Positions 54,063-63,566 are shown, counted from the first letter of the stretch. The stretch: 64,000 nt of DNA from Reichenbachiella agariperforans (GCF_900142205.1 NZ_FRAA01000007.1:124001-188000); one strand, 5' to 3'. Notes: a model not told the origin generated them from the letters alone. Numbers and translations are program-made.

Positions 54063-55724
54063 ATGAGATATCTAATAGGCATGTGTTTGGTACTCATGAA
54101 TATCGTGTTATGTGCTCAAGATAGACCCAATTTTGTCTTCATATTGACTGATGATCAGCCCTATGGTATGATGGGCTGTACTGGAAACGAAATTGTGCAG
54201 ACACCGAATCTAGACCAGTTGGCTGATGAGGGTGTATTGTTTACCAATGCGCACGTGACCAGTGCGATCTGTACTCCGAGTAGGGTGTCCATATTACTTA
54301 GTCAGTATGAAAGAAAGCATGGAGTTAATTTCAACTCTGGTACCAGTGTGTCTGATGAAGCGTGGAGTAAAAGTTACCCCATGGTGATGCGAAAAAATGG
54401 TTACTACACAGGCTGGGTTGGTAAAAATCATGCACCTATCGGACAGGGAGGATATGAAAGCGGAGTGATGGAAGAAAGCTTCGATTATTGGTATGCAGGA
54501 CATGGACATTTGGGATTCTACCCAAAAGATCGACACAAGATATTTGAGGATGCCCAGTCCGATACGCAGATAGAAATCGTGGGAGAAGGGATTGAGGATT
54601 TTCTCGATCCGAATGCCAAAAAGATGGAGGGAGCTATTACGTTTTTGGAGCAAAGACCAAAGGATAAGCCTTTTGTGTTGTCCGTTTGTCTTAATCTCCC
54701 TCACGGTGCAGGTACACGATCCATGCAGATGAGGGATAATGATGATGAGATATACAAGAGTCTGTACCGTGATCGAGAGATTCCTTTGCCTCCGCATTAT
54801 GTAGCCAAAGAGGATATTGGCGTTCCCAAATTGCCACAGCACTTGCTGATGGCGGATAACCGGCAGATTGGCTATGATTATGTGGACTCACCAGCGGAAG
54901 TGAGAGAAATGTATCTTCGACAGATGCAGGCAATGACAGGTATAGATCGGTTAATGGGAGGCTTACGCGCAACATTGAAGGAAATGAATCTGGAGGAAAA
55001 TACAATTATCATCTTCACCTCCGATCATGGGCTTTTTATGGGGGAGTTTGGCTTAGGAGGTAAGGCACTGTGTTATGAAAAAACAACGAAAGTGCCTTTG
55101 ATTGTTTATAACCCAAAGGCCAAAAGAAAAAATAAAGGATTGCGATTAGATCATCTAGTACAAAGTATTGATATCGCTCCGACGATGCTATCGATGGCAC
55201 ATATAGAAGCGCCTAGGTCTTTTCAAGGAAAGGATTTGACAAGTACGCTTAGCGGATCGAATGATGAGGTCAGAGACTATGTGTACACAGAAAACCTATG
55301 GTCTACGCAGTTTGGAAACCCAAGGTGTGAGGCAGTACAGAGCAAGGAATGGAAGTATATACGTTATTATGCCAATCACAATTTGCCTGCTTTGAGAAAA
55401 ATACAAACAGCAAAAGAGCTAGGCATGAGTGTCAATGAAATGTTGTATGAAGTACATGATCCTGACATAGCGATGTACAGGCAGTATGTAGAAGCACCTT
55501 TGGAAGGCGAAGAAGTGGTTTACGAAGAACTCTACCATTTGAGCATAGATCCGATGGAAACAACGAATCTCGTACAGGATCAGCAATACGCAGATCAACT
55601 GAACGAACTAAGAGGAGTCTGGAACTCTGAAATCAGAAAGGCAAGAGAGGAAGGGAGAGCAGCAGTCTACCGCTATACAGCTGATAGTCAACTTCAATCA
55701 GGCCAGTCAATCGAAACGAAATAA
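54063..55724 (+). CDS. S1-family sulfatase, secreted (second of four in operon)
   Basis: 553 residues with a short signal peptide (LIGMCLVLMNIVLCAQ). Core: NFVFILTDDQPYGMMGCTGN, activation motif CTPSR at 70-74, VGKNHAPIGQGG where most S1 enzymes have GKWH, and FTSDHGLFMGEFGLGG. Replacement of Trp by Asn in the G-K-x-H element suggests a changed substrate pocket. A helical insertion (DSPAEVREMYLRQMQAMTGI) precedes the second metal site. The next gene starts 8 bp downstream. It probably acts on a different sulfate position from its neighbours, since four sulfatases are expressed together. Confidence 0.9.
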   Translation: MRYLIGMCLVLMNIVLCAQDRPNFVFILTDDQPYGMMGCTGNEIVQTPNLDQLADEGVLFTNAHVTSAICTPSRVSILLSQYERKHGVNFNSGTSVSDEAWSKSYPMVMRKNGYYTGWVGKNHAPIGQGGYESGVMEESFDYWYAGHGHLGFYPKDRHKIFEDAQSDTQIEIVGEGIEDFLDPNAKKMEGAITFLEQRPKDKPFVLSVCLNLPHGAGTRSMQMRDNDDEIYKSLYRDREIPLPPHYVAKEDIGVPKLPQHLLMADNRQIGYDYVDSPAEVREMYLRQMQAMTGIDRLMGGLRATLKEMNLEENTIIIFTSDHGLFMGEFGLGGKALCYEKTTKVPLIVYNPKAKRKNKGLRLDHLVQSIDIAPTMLSMAHIEAPRSFQGKDLTSTLSGSNDEVRDYVYTENLWSTQFGNPRCEAVQSKEWKYIRYYANHNLPALRKIQTAKELGMSVNEMLYEVHDPDIAMYRQYVEAPLEGEEVVYEELYHLSIDPMETTNLVQDQQYADQLNELRGVWNSEIRKAREEGRAAVYRYTADSQLQSGQSIETK

Positions 55725-55732
55725 AATCAACA

Positions 55733-57289
55733 ATGAAACGACGAATAACAGTATTTGTAACCATTACCTTATTAGGTTTTTTAGCTGCATGCAACAGTTC
55801 ACAGTCCGGGGAATCCAATGTAGATAATAGCACCCCACCCAATATCGTAGTAATCTATCTCGATGATTTGGGGTACGGGGATGTGAGTGCTTATGGAGCC
55901 ACTCAAATCATTACCCCCAATATCGATAAGTTGGCTAATGGAGGGGTTAGGTTTACACAGGGCTATGCCACCTCAGCTACTTGTACACCTAGCCGCTATG
56001 CTTTGCTCACTGGACAATATCCATGGCGAAAAAAAGGTGCTGAGATTCTTCCTGGTACTGCACCATTGTTGATTGATACTGCACAGGAGACTATCCCTAA
56101 GATGCTTCGAAAGCAAGGATACCATACAGGAATCGTCGGGAAATGGCACTTAGGATTAGGTAGTGGGAATGTGGATTGGAACCAAAATATTAGTCCTGGC
56201 CCAAATCAAGTGGGTTTTGACTATGCCTATATCATGGCAGCCACACAGGATAGAGTACCTACGGTATATATTGAAAATGGAAAAGTGGAAAACCTTGATC
56301 CTACTGATCCCATTCAGATCAATTATAAGGAAAACTTCGAAGGAGAGCCAACGGGCAAGGATAACCCCGAACTCTTGAAGCTGACTTGGCACCACGGTCA
56401 CAACAATAGTATAGTCAACGGTATCCCACGAATCGGGTACATGACGGGTGGGGAGAGTGCAAAATGGAAAGATGAAGATATGGCGGATAATTTTTTGGCG
56501 CATGCCCAGACCTATGTCAAGGGACACAAAGACGAACCCTTCTTTCTCTACTACGCGATGCAGCAACCGCATGTACCACGTACCCCACACGCGCGGTTCG
56601 TGGGTAAGTCAGGTATGGGGCCTAGAGGCGATGTAATCTTAGAGGCTGACTGGATGATCGGTGAGTTCGTCAAGACGCTCGAAGATGAGGGGATATTGGA
56701 AAATACCTTGATTATACTGACTAGCGACAATGGCCCGGTACTTAATGATGGTTACAACGACCAGTCTGTAGAGCTACTCGGTGAACATGACCCTAGAGGG
56801 GGCTTAAGAGGAGGGAAATATAGTTTGTTTGAAGCAGGTACTCGTGTGCCATTTATCTCCTACTGGAAAGGTAATATACTACCAGTAGTATCCGATGCAC
56901 TAGTGAGCCAGTTGGATCTTTATTCTTCACTGGCAGAGCTGACTGGAGGTGAACCTAGTAGTTCGGATAGCCAAAATTTCTTGCCTGCGCTGTTAGGACA
57001 GTCCAAAGATGGACGTGATAACTTAGTGTTAGAGGCGACTTCTCGTACGGCATTCCGACAAGGAGATTGGGTGATGATCCCTCCGTATGAAGGTAATTCT
57101 GTCAATACTCAGGTCAACATAGAGCTAGGAAACGCGAAGGAGTTCCAACTATACAATCTGACTGAAGATCAAGCTCAACAAGTGAATCTAGCAGATCAGA
57201 ACTCCGAAAAGCTGCAGCAAATGTTGACGGATTTTGAGGCCATCCGTGGCAAGGGGTATGGTAGTACAACCCCTTTAGAATTAAAATAA
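55733..57289 (+). CDS. S1-family sulfatase (arylsulfatase A-like) lipoprotein (third of four)
   Basis: 518 residues with a lipoprotein signal (TLLGFLAAC). Core: NIVVIYLDDLGYGDVSAYGA, activation motif CTPSR at 84-88, LLTGQYPWRKKGAEI, GKWHLGLGSG and LTSDNGPVLNDGYND. LRGGKYSLFEAGTRVPFISY is the usual C-terminal-half signature of arylsulfatase A-like enzymes. It most resembles the stand-alone sulfatase at 4163 in motif spacing. It is followed after 13 bp by the fourth sulfatase. Lipid anchoring would place it on the periplasmic or outer surface of a membrane. Confidence 0.9.
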   Translation: MKRRITVFVTITLLGFLAACNSSQSGESNVDNSTPPNIVVIYLDDLGYGDVSAYGATQIITPNIDKLANGGVRFTQGYATSATCTPSRYALLTGQYPWRKKGAEILPGTAPLLIDTAQETIPKMLRKQGYHTGIVGKWHLGLGSGNVDWNQNISPGPNQVGFDYAYIMAATQDRVPTVYIENGKVENLDPTDPIQINYKENFEGEPTGKDNPELLKLTWHHGHNNSIVNGIPRIGYMTGGESAKWKDEDMADNFLAHAQTYVKGHKDEPFFLYYAMQQPHVPRTPHARFVGKSGMGPRGDVILEADWMIGEFVKTLEDEGILENTLIILTSDNGPVLNDGYNDQSVELLGEHDPRGGLRGGKYSLFEAGTRVPFISYWKGNILPVVSDALVSQLDLYSSLAELTGGEPSSSDSQNFLPALLGQSKDGRDNLVLEATSRTAFRQGDWVMIPPYEGNSVNTQVNIELGNAKEFQLYNLTEDQAQQVNLADQNSEKLQQMLTDFEAIRGKGYGSTTPLELK

Positions 57290-57302
57290 TTTTTTAGAAG
57301 TT

Positions 57303-58808
57303 ATGATGAAACAAGGAATGTATCTCGTGTTGTTCTCGCTGCTGGTGGTTAGTGGATGTCAACCGCCAGAAAAGATAAGTGAGAAGCCAAATATCGTTTT
57401 CATATTCACAGATGACCAGACTTACGATGCGGTCCATGCGCTAGGCAATGAGGACATTATTACTCCTAATATGGACAGATTGGTCAAGGAAGGAACCACC
57501 TTTACACACGCATACAATATGGGGGCTTGGAATGGAGCTGTATGTGCCGCTTCACGCGCACAGATGGTGTCTGGACGCTCAGTATGGCGAGTCAATCAGT
57601 TTAGAGAGCAATGGAAAAATGGAGATTCTCTAGATATGACATGGGGGCGTCTTATGAAACAGGCGGGGTATGATACTTACATGACTGGCAAATGGCATGT
57701 AGATGCACCAGCATCCAAAGTGTTTGATATCTCTGTAGACGTTCGTCCAGGAATGCCAAAAGATCATTGGGATCACGCTAAGATGGTTGAGCAATTTGCG
57801 GAACTGGTGGATAAAGGACTCAAAGCCTCAGAAGAGGTCATGCCATTAGGCTACAACAGACCGCAGAATGCTGAAGACACCGCATGGCGTCCTGATGACC
57901 CTGCTATGGGAGGTTACTGGGCTGGAGGTCGTCATTGGAGTGAAGTACTGAAAGAGGATGCTTTAGGTTTTATCAATCAAGCGACCCAAAAGGATAATCC
58001 TTTTTTTATGTATTTGGCCTTCAATGCACCCCACGATCCTAGACAAGCCCCAACAGCTTATCAAGAGATGTATGAGGTAGAGGATATTACGCTTCCAGAG
58101 AGCTGGGTGCCAGTATATCCATACCAAGATTTGATAGGCAATGGCCCATCTTTGCGCGACGAAGCATTGGCTCCTTTTCCACGAACGGAGTTTGCTACCA
58201 AGACCCATATTAAAGAATACTATGCATTGATTAGTCATCTAGATGATCAAATTGGACAAATTTTGGATGCCCTCGAGGCAAGTGGAAAGATGGAGAATAC
58301 CTATATCTTTTTTACCGCAGATCATGGTTTGGCCATGGGTAGGCATGGGTTGATCGGCAAGCAAAGTCTCTATGACCATAGTGTGCGGCCTCCTTTTATG
58401 GTAGTGGGGCCAGATGTCCCTCAAGGACGACAGATAGATACAGATATCTATTTGCAGGATGTGATGGCTTCCGCTCTTGATTTGGCAGGAATAGAAAAAC
58501 CGAGTTATGTAGAGTTTAATAGTGTCATGCCACTGATCAGTGGGAAGCAGGTGCAGTCAAACTATGAGTCCATCTACGGGGCGTATGTCGACAAGCAACG
58601 AAGCGTTAGGAAGGATGGGTATAAGCTAGTGGCTTACCCTAAAGCAGCGAAGCTTCTGCTTTTTGATCTCAACAATGATCCAGAAGAAATGACCAACCTA
58701 GCAGACACGCCTGAGTATGAGGGGAAAGTAGCCAGTTTGTTTGATGAGCTATTGGTTTTGCAGGCTCACTACGATGATCCTTTGGATATTAGAGGAATGA
58801 GACCATAA
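57303..58808 (+). CDS. S1-family sulfatase (iduronate-2-sulfatase/choline-sulfatase-like) lipoprotein (fourth)
   Basis: 501 residues with a lipoprotein signal (LFSLLVVSGC); an ATG at 57306 is an equal start. Core: NIVFIFTDDQTYDAVHALGN, activation motif CAASR at 81-85 with Ala at the usual Pro position, MTGKWHVDAPASK and FFTADHGLAMGRHGLIGKQS. The NMGAWNGAV element before the motif links it to the 27691 sulfatase. An extra ~45 residues after the GKWH region (EVMPLGYNRPQNAEDTAWRP) may shape the substrate site. It ends the operon; a strong terminator starts 16 bp after the stop. Confidence 0.9.
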   Translation: MMKQGMYLVLFSLLVVSGCQPPEKISEKPNIVFIFTDDQTYDAVHALGNEDIITPNMDRLVKEGTTFTHAYNMGAWNGAVCAASRAQMVSGRSVWRVNQFREQWKNGDSLDMTWGRLMKQAGYDTYMTGKWHVDAPASKVFDISVDVRPGMPKDHWDHAKMVEQFAELVDKGLKASEEVMPLGYNRPQNAEDTAWRPDDPAMGGYWAGGRHWSEVLKEDALGFINQATQKDNPFFMYLAFNAPHDPRQAPTAYQEMYEVEDITLPESWVPVYPYQDLIGNGPSLRDEALAPFPRTEFATKTHIKEYYALISHLDDQIGQILDALEASGKMENTYIFFTADHGLAMGRHGLIGKQSLYDHSVRPPFMVVGPDVPQGRQIDTDIYLQDVMASALDLAGIEKPSYVEFNSVMPLISGKQVQSNYESIYGAYVDKQRSVRKDGYKLVAYPKAAKLLLFDLNNDPEEMTNLADTPEYEGKVASLFDELLVLQAHYDDPLDIRGMRP

Positions 58809-58824
58809 AGTAGCGAGTAGTTGT

Positions 58825-58858
58825 AAAGAGCCACTGCATATAAATGTAGTGGCTCTTT
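58825..58858 (+). terminator. rho-independent terminator of the four-sulfatase operon
   Basis: Arms 58825-58839 (AAAGAGCCACTGCAT) and 58844-58858 pair at 14 of 15 positions with a 4-nt loop, and the 3' arm ends in TTTTG. Confidence 0.85.
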
Positions 58859-58918
58859 TGCTTTACACAGGTGTTGAATATTGCTATAGAGAGTTGTATT
58901 AGCAGTTTTTTAGCCTAT

Positions 58919-58950
58919 CCCCCCTAATTTTGAAGTAAAATACCACTCCC
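58919..58950 (+). promoter_or_regulatory. C-tract motifs ahead of the second GH86 gene
   Basis: CCCCCC at 58919-58924 followed by TAATTTTG, and AAAATACCACTCCC at 58937-58950, resemble the recurring motif. They lie about 95-125 bp before the GH86 start at 59043. The match is weaker than at 27594 or 52124. Confidence 0.35.
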
Positions 58951-59042
58951 TTCTCAGTAGCCTAACAACTAAATTGCATGCGTACTTTGATGTACATTAT
59001 ACCACCTGACCTAAGGTTGTTTTAATATAATTTCAATAGCAT

Positions 59043-61391
59043 ATGAAAGAAAAATTACGGTTGTGTATTGTGGGTGTATTGTTGTGTTTGGTAGGGGTTG
59101 TAGCATCACATGTTTGCTATGGTCAGACGAAAGTTGTCGTAGATGTAAACACACTTTGGTACCTAGGAGATGAAAATGAACTGCATAGAGAAAAATACTT
59201 TGCTTATCATAACACGGGAAATGACGTAGAAGCGCAAGAGTTTAAGTCTACCTATGATGTAGTAGAGGGACGGAGGTTTTGGGGGCCATTCTCCCATGCC
59301 AAGGGGCAAACTCAGGAGGTGGGAGAATACCCTAATCCAAAATCCAATACGGACAATACTGTCAGAGCTGTCACACGTTACATATCCACGGAGCACCCAT
59401 ACAATGCCTATGTAGATGGCTTGGATCCTGTGTCAGCAGGTGAATGGGCTGCAGAGTACTACAAAAACTGGGTAGGTGATAGTGATCGCCCTATGTATTT
59501 TGAACCGATGAATGAGCCCTTTGTTCATGCATCCGAGTTTTATGATGGTGGATGGAATATTGCAGAAAATGTTCGAATCAAGAAAGGAATGTCTCAAATG
59601 TATGGAGAAATAGGTAAGAGTATCCATGAGACCCCTGAATTAGCCAATATGAAGGTGATCGGATATTCGGCAGCTTGGCCATCAATGGAACTAGATGGTT
59701 TTGGACATTGGGGAGAGAATATGAAATCCTTTATGGATATAGCTGGGGAACACATGGATGCACTTTCTACACATCTGTATGATGGTATCAATGTGGAAGG
59801 CCAAAATACCCGAAGGTCAGGAAGTAATTCTGAAGCAATATTGGACTTGATCGAGTCTTATAGCTTTGCTAAATGGGGGGAAGTGAAACCTCATGCTATT
59901 TCTGAGTATGGCGGTATTGAAGATGGCTATGGAGATGATTATAGTGACATAGCGTCTGTTCAAACCGTAAAATCTATTAATCAAATACTCTTTAATCTAC
60001 TCAATCGTGATGACCGTATCGAGGTGTCCATTCCATTTATTACAGGAAAGGCCACATGGCATATCACAGAAGAAAACAACTATCAACCCTATGGATCGGT
60101 ACTCTGGAAACCTACCAATATAGGAGAGCCTACCGTAGAGGGGTGGGAGTATACTCCTAGGGTGACTTTTTATGAAATATGGAAAGACGTATCTGGCAAG
60201 CGTGTGGATGTTACTTCAGATAATTTTGATATTCAGACGGTGGCTTTCTTGGATGAAAATGTTCTTTACGTTGGACTGAATAATCTATCTGACGGTAGCG
60301 AAGAGGTGAATTTAAATTTTTTAGCAGGCCTACCTACAACCGCAGAGGTTAGGCATCGCTCGATCAAAATATATGCTGACAAAGCACATGAATATAAGGA
60401 TGAAGTATTAGCTGAATTACCTGAAAATATTTCAATGATAGGAGGGCAAACTTCTATGTTGGTCATCAAGTTAGGAGAAGCTGTAGATCAATTTGAGCAT
60501 ACAATAACGACACGTAGGTACTATAACAATCGAGTTGTCGAAGGGATTGCCGCCAATACGCCTATTTTTTATCAGTTCAAAGATGTGAAACTGGGAGAAG
60601 GTCGTGCGCAGCTCAATTTTGGGATTGGACGTAAGCATGATCGTTCGAAAAAGCCCGAAATTCTGATCAATGGTATCAAGGTAGATGTCCCCGACAATTG
60701 GAAAGGTTATGACCAAGCAGATAGAGAAGACTTTTTTGGATTGATAGAGGTGCCTTTTTCATGTGATCTACTTGTTGCAGGACAGAACATTGTCTCTCTC
60801 TCATTTCCTGATGGGGGAGGACAAGTGAGTTCGGTTGTGTTACAAACTACATTGGATAATGCATCGTTGGCGAGTGATGAAATTAGCTTGAGTCCTGAAG
60901 TCATGAATCTGGGGGTTGGTGATGAGGTAGAACTGAAATTAAACCTCGGTAGCAGTTCTTCAGAGGAAGTGGCCTGGAGCAGTTCAAATGAAGCAGTGGC
61001 GTCAGTCACTGGTGATGGCATGGTCACTACTCTGGGAGAAGGCAGAAGCATTATTTCTGCTAGGACTGCTAGTGGACTTATTGCTTATAGTTCGGTGTAT
61101 GTCACGGCAGAAGTATTGTCGTCTCAGTCAAGTCTGGATGATGCGGGTTGGGTTCTTTACCCAAACCCTACAGAGGGCGAAGATGTTACGGTAAGGTTCA
61201 CTCAGGAAGTGAGAATTGATCTGGTAGAAGTACTAGATATGACGGGGCAATTGCTCTATGTACAAGAGGTAGACAGGGTTTTAAAAACAATAAACGTACC
61301 TCTGTCCCAATTATCTGGTTCTAGTACATTGCTTTTTGTACGAGTCAGAACGGACAATGGAGTGTTACGAACCAAGGTTTTTAGTAAATAG
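59043..61391 (+). CDS. GH86 beta-agarase/beta-porphyranase with BIG2 domain, T9SS-secreted
   Basis: 782 residues with a signal peptide (VLLCLVGVVASHVCYGQ). The GH86 barrel covers ~25-395: MYFEPMNEPFVHASEF with Glu158 as acid/base and AISEYGGIED with Glu288 as nucleophile, plus LSTHLYDG. Beta domains follow at ~400-600 (KVDVPDNWKGYDQADREDFF; FPDGGGQVSSVVLQTT). Then come a BIG2 Ig-like domain (~612-695; EVAWSSSNEAVASVTGDGMV) and a Por sorting domain (~705-782; GWVLYPNPTEGEDVTVRF). The other GH86 lacks BIG2 and has a longer first barrel part, so the two probably differ in preference for sulfated or anhydro-rich stretches (inference). It is monocistronic, with terminators on both sides. Confidence 0.92.
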   Translation: MKEKLRLCIVGVLLCLVGVVASHVCYGQTKVVVDVNTLWYLGDENELHREKYFAYHNTGNDVEAQEFKSTYDVVEGRRFWGPFSHAKGQTQEVGEYPNPKSNTDNTVRAVTRYISTEHPYNAYVDGLDPVSAGEWAAEYYKNWVGDSDRPMYFEPMNEPFVHASEFYDGGWNIAENVRIKKGMSQMYGEIGKSIHETPELANMKVIGYSAAWPSMELDGFGHWGENMKSFMDIAGEHMDALSTHLYDGINVEGQNTRRSGSNSEAILDLIESYSFAKWGEVKPHAISEYGGIEDGYGDDYSDIASVQTVKSINQILFNLLNRDDRIEVSIPFITGKATWHITEENNYQPYGSVLWKPTNIGEPTVEGWEYTPRVTFYEIWKDVSGKRVDVTSDNFDIQTVAFLDENVLYVGLNNLSDGSEEVNLNFLAGLPTTAEVRHRSIKIYADKAHEYKDEVLAELPENISMIGGQTSMLVIKLGEAVDQFEHTITTRRYYNNRVVEGIAANTPIFYQFKDVKLGEGRAQLNFGIGRKHDRSKKPEILINGIKVDVPDNWKGYDQADREDFFGLIEVPFSCDLLVAGQNIVSLSFPDGGGQVSSVVLQTTLDNASLASDEISLSPEVMNLGVGDEVELKLNLGSSSSEEVAWSSSNEAVASVTGDGMVTTLGEGRSIISARTASGLIAYSSVYVTAEVLSSQSSLDDAGWVLYPNPTEGEDVTVRFTQEVRIDLVEVLDMTGQLLYVQEVDRVLKTINVPLSQLSGSSTLLFVRVRTDNGVLRTKVFSK

Positions 61392-61417
61392 TGATTTAGT
61401 AAGTAGTTAATTTTAGT

Positions 61418-61447
61418 AGTAAAAGCTGGGGGAACTCAGCTTTTACT
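61418..61447. terminator. hairpin after the second GH86
   Basis: Perfect 11-bp arms 61418-61428 (AGTAAAAGCTG) and 61437-61447, 8-nt loop, 26 bp after the GH86 stop. Confidence 0.65.
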
Positions 61448-61466
61448 GTGTAGATGATTTAATAAT

Positions 61467-61513
61467 AAAAGGCACAGGTAGAGAAGTGATATTTCTAAAC
61501 CGGTGCCTTTTTT
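61467..61513. terminator. second, bidirectional terminator between convergent genes
   Basis: Arms 61467-61475 (AAAAGGCAC) and 61503-61511 are perfectly complementary and the 3' side continues as TTTTTT. The A-run on the 5' side gives a T-run on the other strand, so it can end transcripts from both GH86 and the minus-strand gene ending at 61580. Confidence 0.65.
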
Positions 61514-61579
61514 AGGTATTAAAGTGTATTTCCTTCTAGGGCTTTAATCAGGCATCTAGATGCTTTAACTAATACACAT

Positions 61580-63523
61580 CTATTTTCTTATCCGTATCGT
61601 TTTGGCTTGCGTGTTAGTTCCGACTCGGAGAAATGAAATTCCACGGGGAATTGAAGTGTTTGCAATGATAATTTTAGCATGCTCTTGATGGTACTTTATT
61701 GGTAGTTGTTTTCCATCCATTGCAAAGAGAGTGATTTGACTGTCTTGGTGTGACTTTGGCAGTTGCACTGTTAGATCCCCATGTTGTTGCAAGGGCACAG
61801 GATATACGTGTACTTGTGCAATGTCTTCAGACAATGTTGTCTCGACTTCACTGATCATTCGAGCAGATGGAGAAGCCCATGCAGACCAGAAGTTGAGATT
61901 CATGCCTCCAGAAACTACTTCTATCCTTACGACGTGGACACCTGCTGAAATATTGACATTCGAAGTAGTGAGAGTGGTATAACTCTGCCACCCACCGGTG
62001 TTAGGGACTGATTTGGTGCCCGATACATCATTTCCGTCTACTAGGATTTTGAATTTCCCATTGCCGTTGATGGAGCTGACGCGTGTGTAGAAGTGGTAGT
62101 CCATGCTAGAGTTGAATTGGGTAGTGTACTCTAACCATTCTCCAGTATTCATCCATCCGATATTGTAAGTACCACTGCTGTCGCCGGTGTTCTCTATGTC
62201 TACCCCATCGGTTCTGTACTGGCCGCCATTGTTGCTAGCATCTGTGTCATGGTATGCGACTCCCTCTCCACCATTGTCATAGTTCTGAGCTTCTACTTTG
62301 CCAGGGATAGCCCAAGCAGTGCCTCCATAGGCTGATTGGCTGCTTCCGCCGCTAGTCACAGTTACATTGTTGATCTGGCAAAAATCGGTGTTTTGCTGCC
62401 AGTTGGTACCTACGGGACGGATACTTGTTTTGAAAATATAGTTGCTGCCTGCGGGAGGTGCACTACTCAGGTTGATGCTGATAGTGGCAGTACCACTTCC
62501 TGCACCGACAGTGGTGCTACCATTACCTAACCAGCTGCTGCTCCAGAACTCAACCACTACATCTCTTGACTGGCTGGCAGTATAGGGTACAGAGACGGTT
62601 ATAGTAGAGGATGAGGCTAAGCTCGTAGGTAGTTGACTACAGTTGATGTCGTCTGCGCCACCAGTAGTGGGGGTATTGATGACATAGCGATTCCAAAATT
62701 TGCTAATGTTATCTGCGTCACTACCGATATCAAAGATCCACCAGTTTTCGGAGCAATCCGAAAAATCCACACCACCGCCAGCGATATTTGGATTTTCCCA
62801 TGAAGCATTCCAGTTGTCACAGATTTGATCTGCCAGTGTCCAGTAGTTTTTAGATGCAGTGTTTGGGTTTCCAGAAGCTTTGGCTTGGTTCATCCAAGTA
62901 GTATTGGATGTGTTGTAACCAGGCGTGCCATTGTTCGAACTATTGCCATCGTCGATCTTGTTGTAGTCCGTATTGTTTTTGACCCACGTGAGTTTCCATT
63001 GTGTTGCTTGGTCTTCGTTCCATTGGCTGTGTTGTACGACGATGATCTTGGATAAAACGGTGGATGCAGTGACACCATCATTTAAAAGTGCCTGACACAA
63101 ATCGTAGGTAAAGTCCGATTGACCTGCCTCTTGAACAAAGACTTTTCCTCCAGCATTGAGTATGGATTTGACCTTGTCTCTCACACGCGTCACCGAGGCG
63201 CTCCAGTTGGTGTGTGCATCCGTCCATTTTTGGTTTTGAGTTCCAAAAAGGCTGTTGTAAAACCCAGGGACTGCTGAGGTGATATAGGTCCCTCCTTGTA
63301 TACCGTATGCTCCTGCGACTACATAGTACTCGATACCCGATAGATCAGGATGCTGTAGCATACTGGCTAGAGCAGCTGCCGAATGGATGTCGTCTTCATC
63401 TGGTTTTAGATCAAAATTGGCTAACAATAGATCTTTGCTTTTGTCAAAATACTGACGGGCATGGATTTCGGTACTCCAGGTGACTACTAGGAGTACTAAG
63501 ATGGATAATAGTTTAATTTTCAT
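61580..63523 (-). CDS. T9SS-secreted protein with nucleoside-hydrolase-like domain and CBM6
   Basis: 647 residues with a signal peptide (ILVLLVVTWSTEIHARQ). Residues ~30-290 begin with LLLANFDLKPDEDDIHSAAA; this Asp-rich block resembles the calcium-binding motif of nucleoside-hydrolase-like folds (inference). A beta-sandwich follows (~295-395; VVVEFWSSSWLGNGSTTVGA). CBM6 covers ~400-555 (GKVEAQNYDNGGEGVAYHDT, IGWMNTGEWLEYTTQFNSSM, FWSAWAS). A Por sorting domain closes it (~570-647; AQVHVYPVPLQQHGDLTVQL), with YPVP in place of YPNP. CBM6 modules often bind neoagaro-oligosaccharides or other glycan ends. The catalytic role, if any, is unknown. The next gene upstream, cut by the window end, has the same CBM6-T9SS tail. 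Confidence 0.75.
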   Translation of the reverse strand: MKIKLLSILVLLVVTWSTEIHARQYFDKSKDLLLANFDLKPDEDDIHSAAALASMLQHPDLSGIEYYVVAGAYGIQGGTYITSAVPGFYNSLFGTQNQKWTDAHTNWSASVTRVRDKVKSILNAGGKVFVQEAGQSDFTYDLCQALLNDGVTASTVLSKIIVVQHSQWNEDQATQWKLTWVKNNTDYNKIDDGNSSNNGTPGYNTSNTTWMNQAKASGNPNTASKNYWTLADQICDNWNASWENPNIAGGGVDFSDCSENWWIFDIGSDADNISKFWNRYVINTPTTGGADDINCSQLPTSLASSSTITVSVPYTASQSRDVVVEFWSSSWLGNGSTTVGAGSGTATISINLSSAPPAGSNYIFKTSIRPVGTNWQQNTDFCQINNVTVTSGGSSQSAYGGTAWAIPGKVEAQNYDNGGEGVAYHDTDASNNGGQYRTDGVDIENTGDSSGTYNIGWMNTGEWLEYTTQFNSSMDYHFYTRVSSINGNGKFKILVDGNDVSGTKSVPNTGGWQSYTTLTTSNVNISAGVHVVRIEVVSGGMNLNFWSAWASPSARMISEVETTLSEDIAQVHVYPVPLQQHGDLTVQLPKSHQDSQITLFAMDGKQLPIKYHQEHAKIIIANTSIPRGISFLRVGTNTQAKTIRIRK

Positions 63524-63566
63524 AACTAAATTGGTTTATGTGAAAAGTATAATTTTCGAAAAGGAA

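Noticed and set aside
54294-54842. 182-codon minus-strand frame
   Set aside because: Antisense to a sulfatase with intact active-site motifs; no supporting feature.
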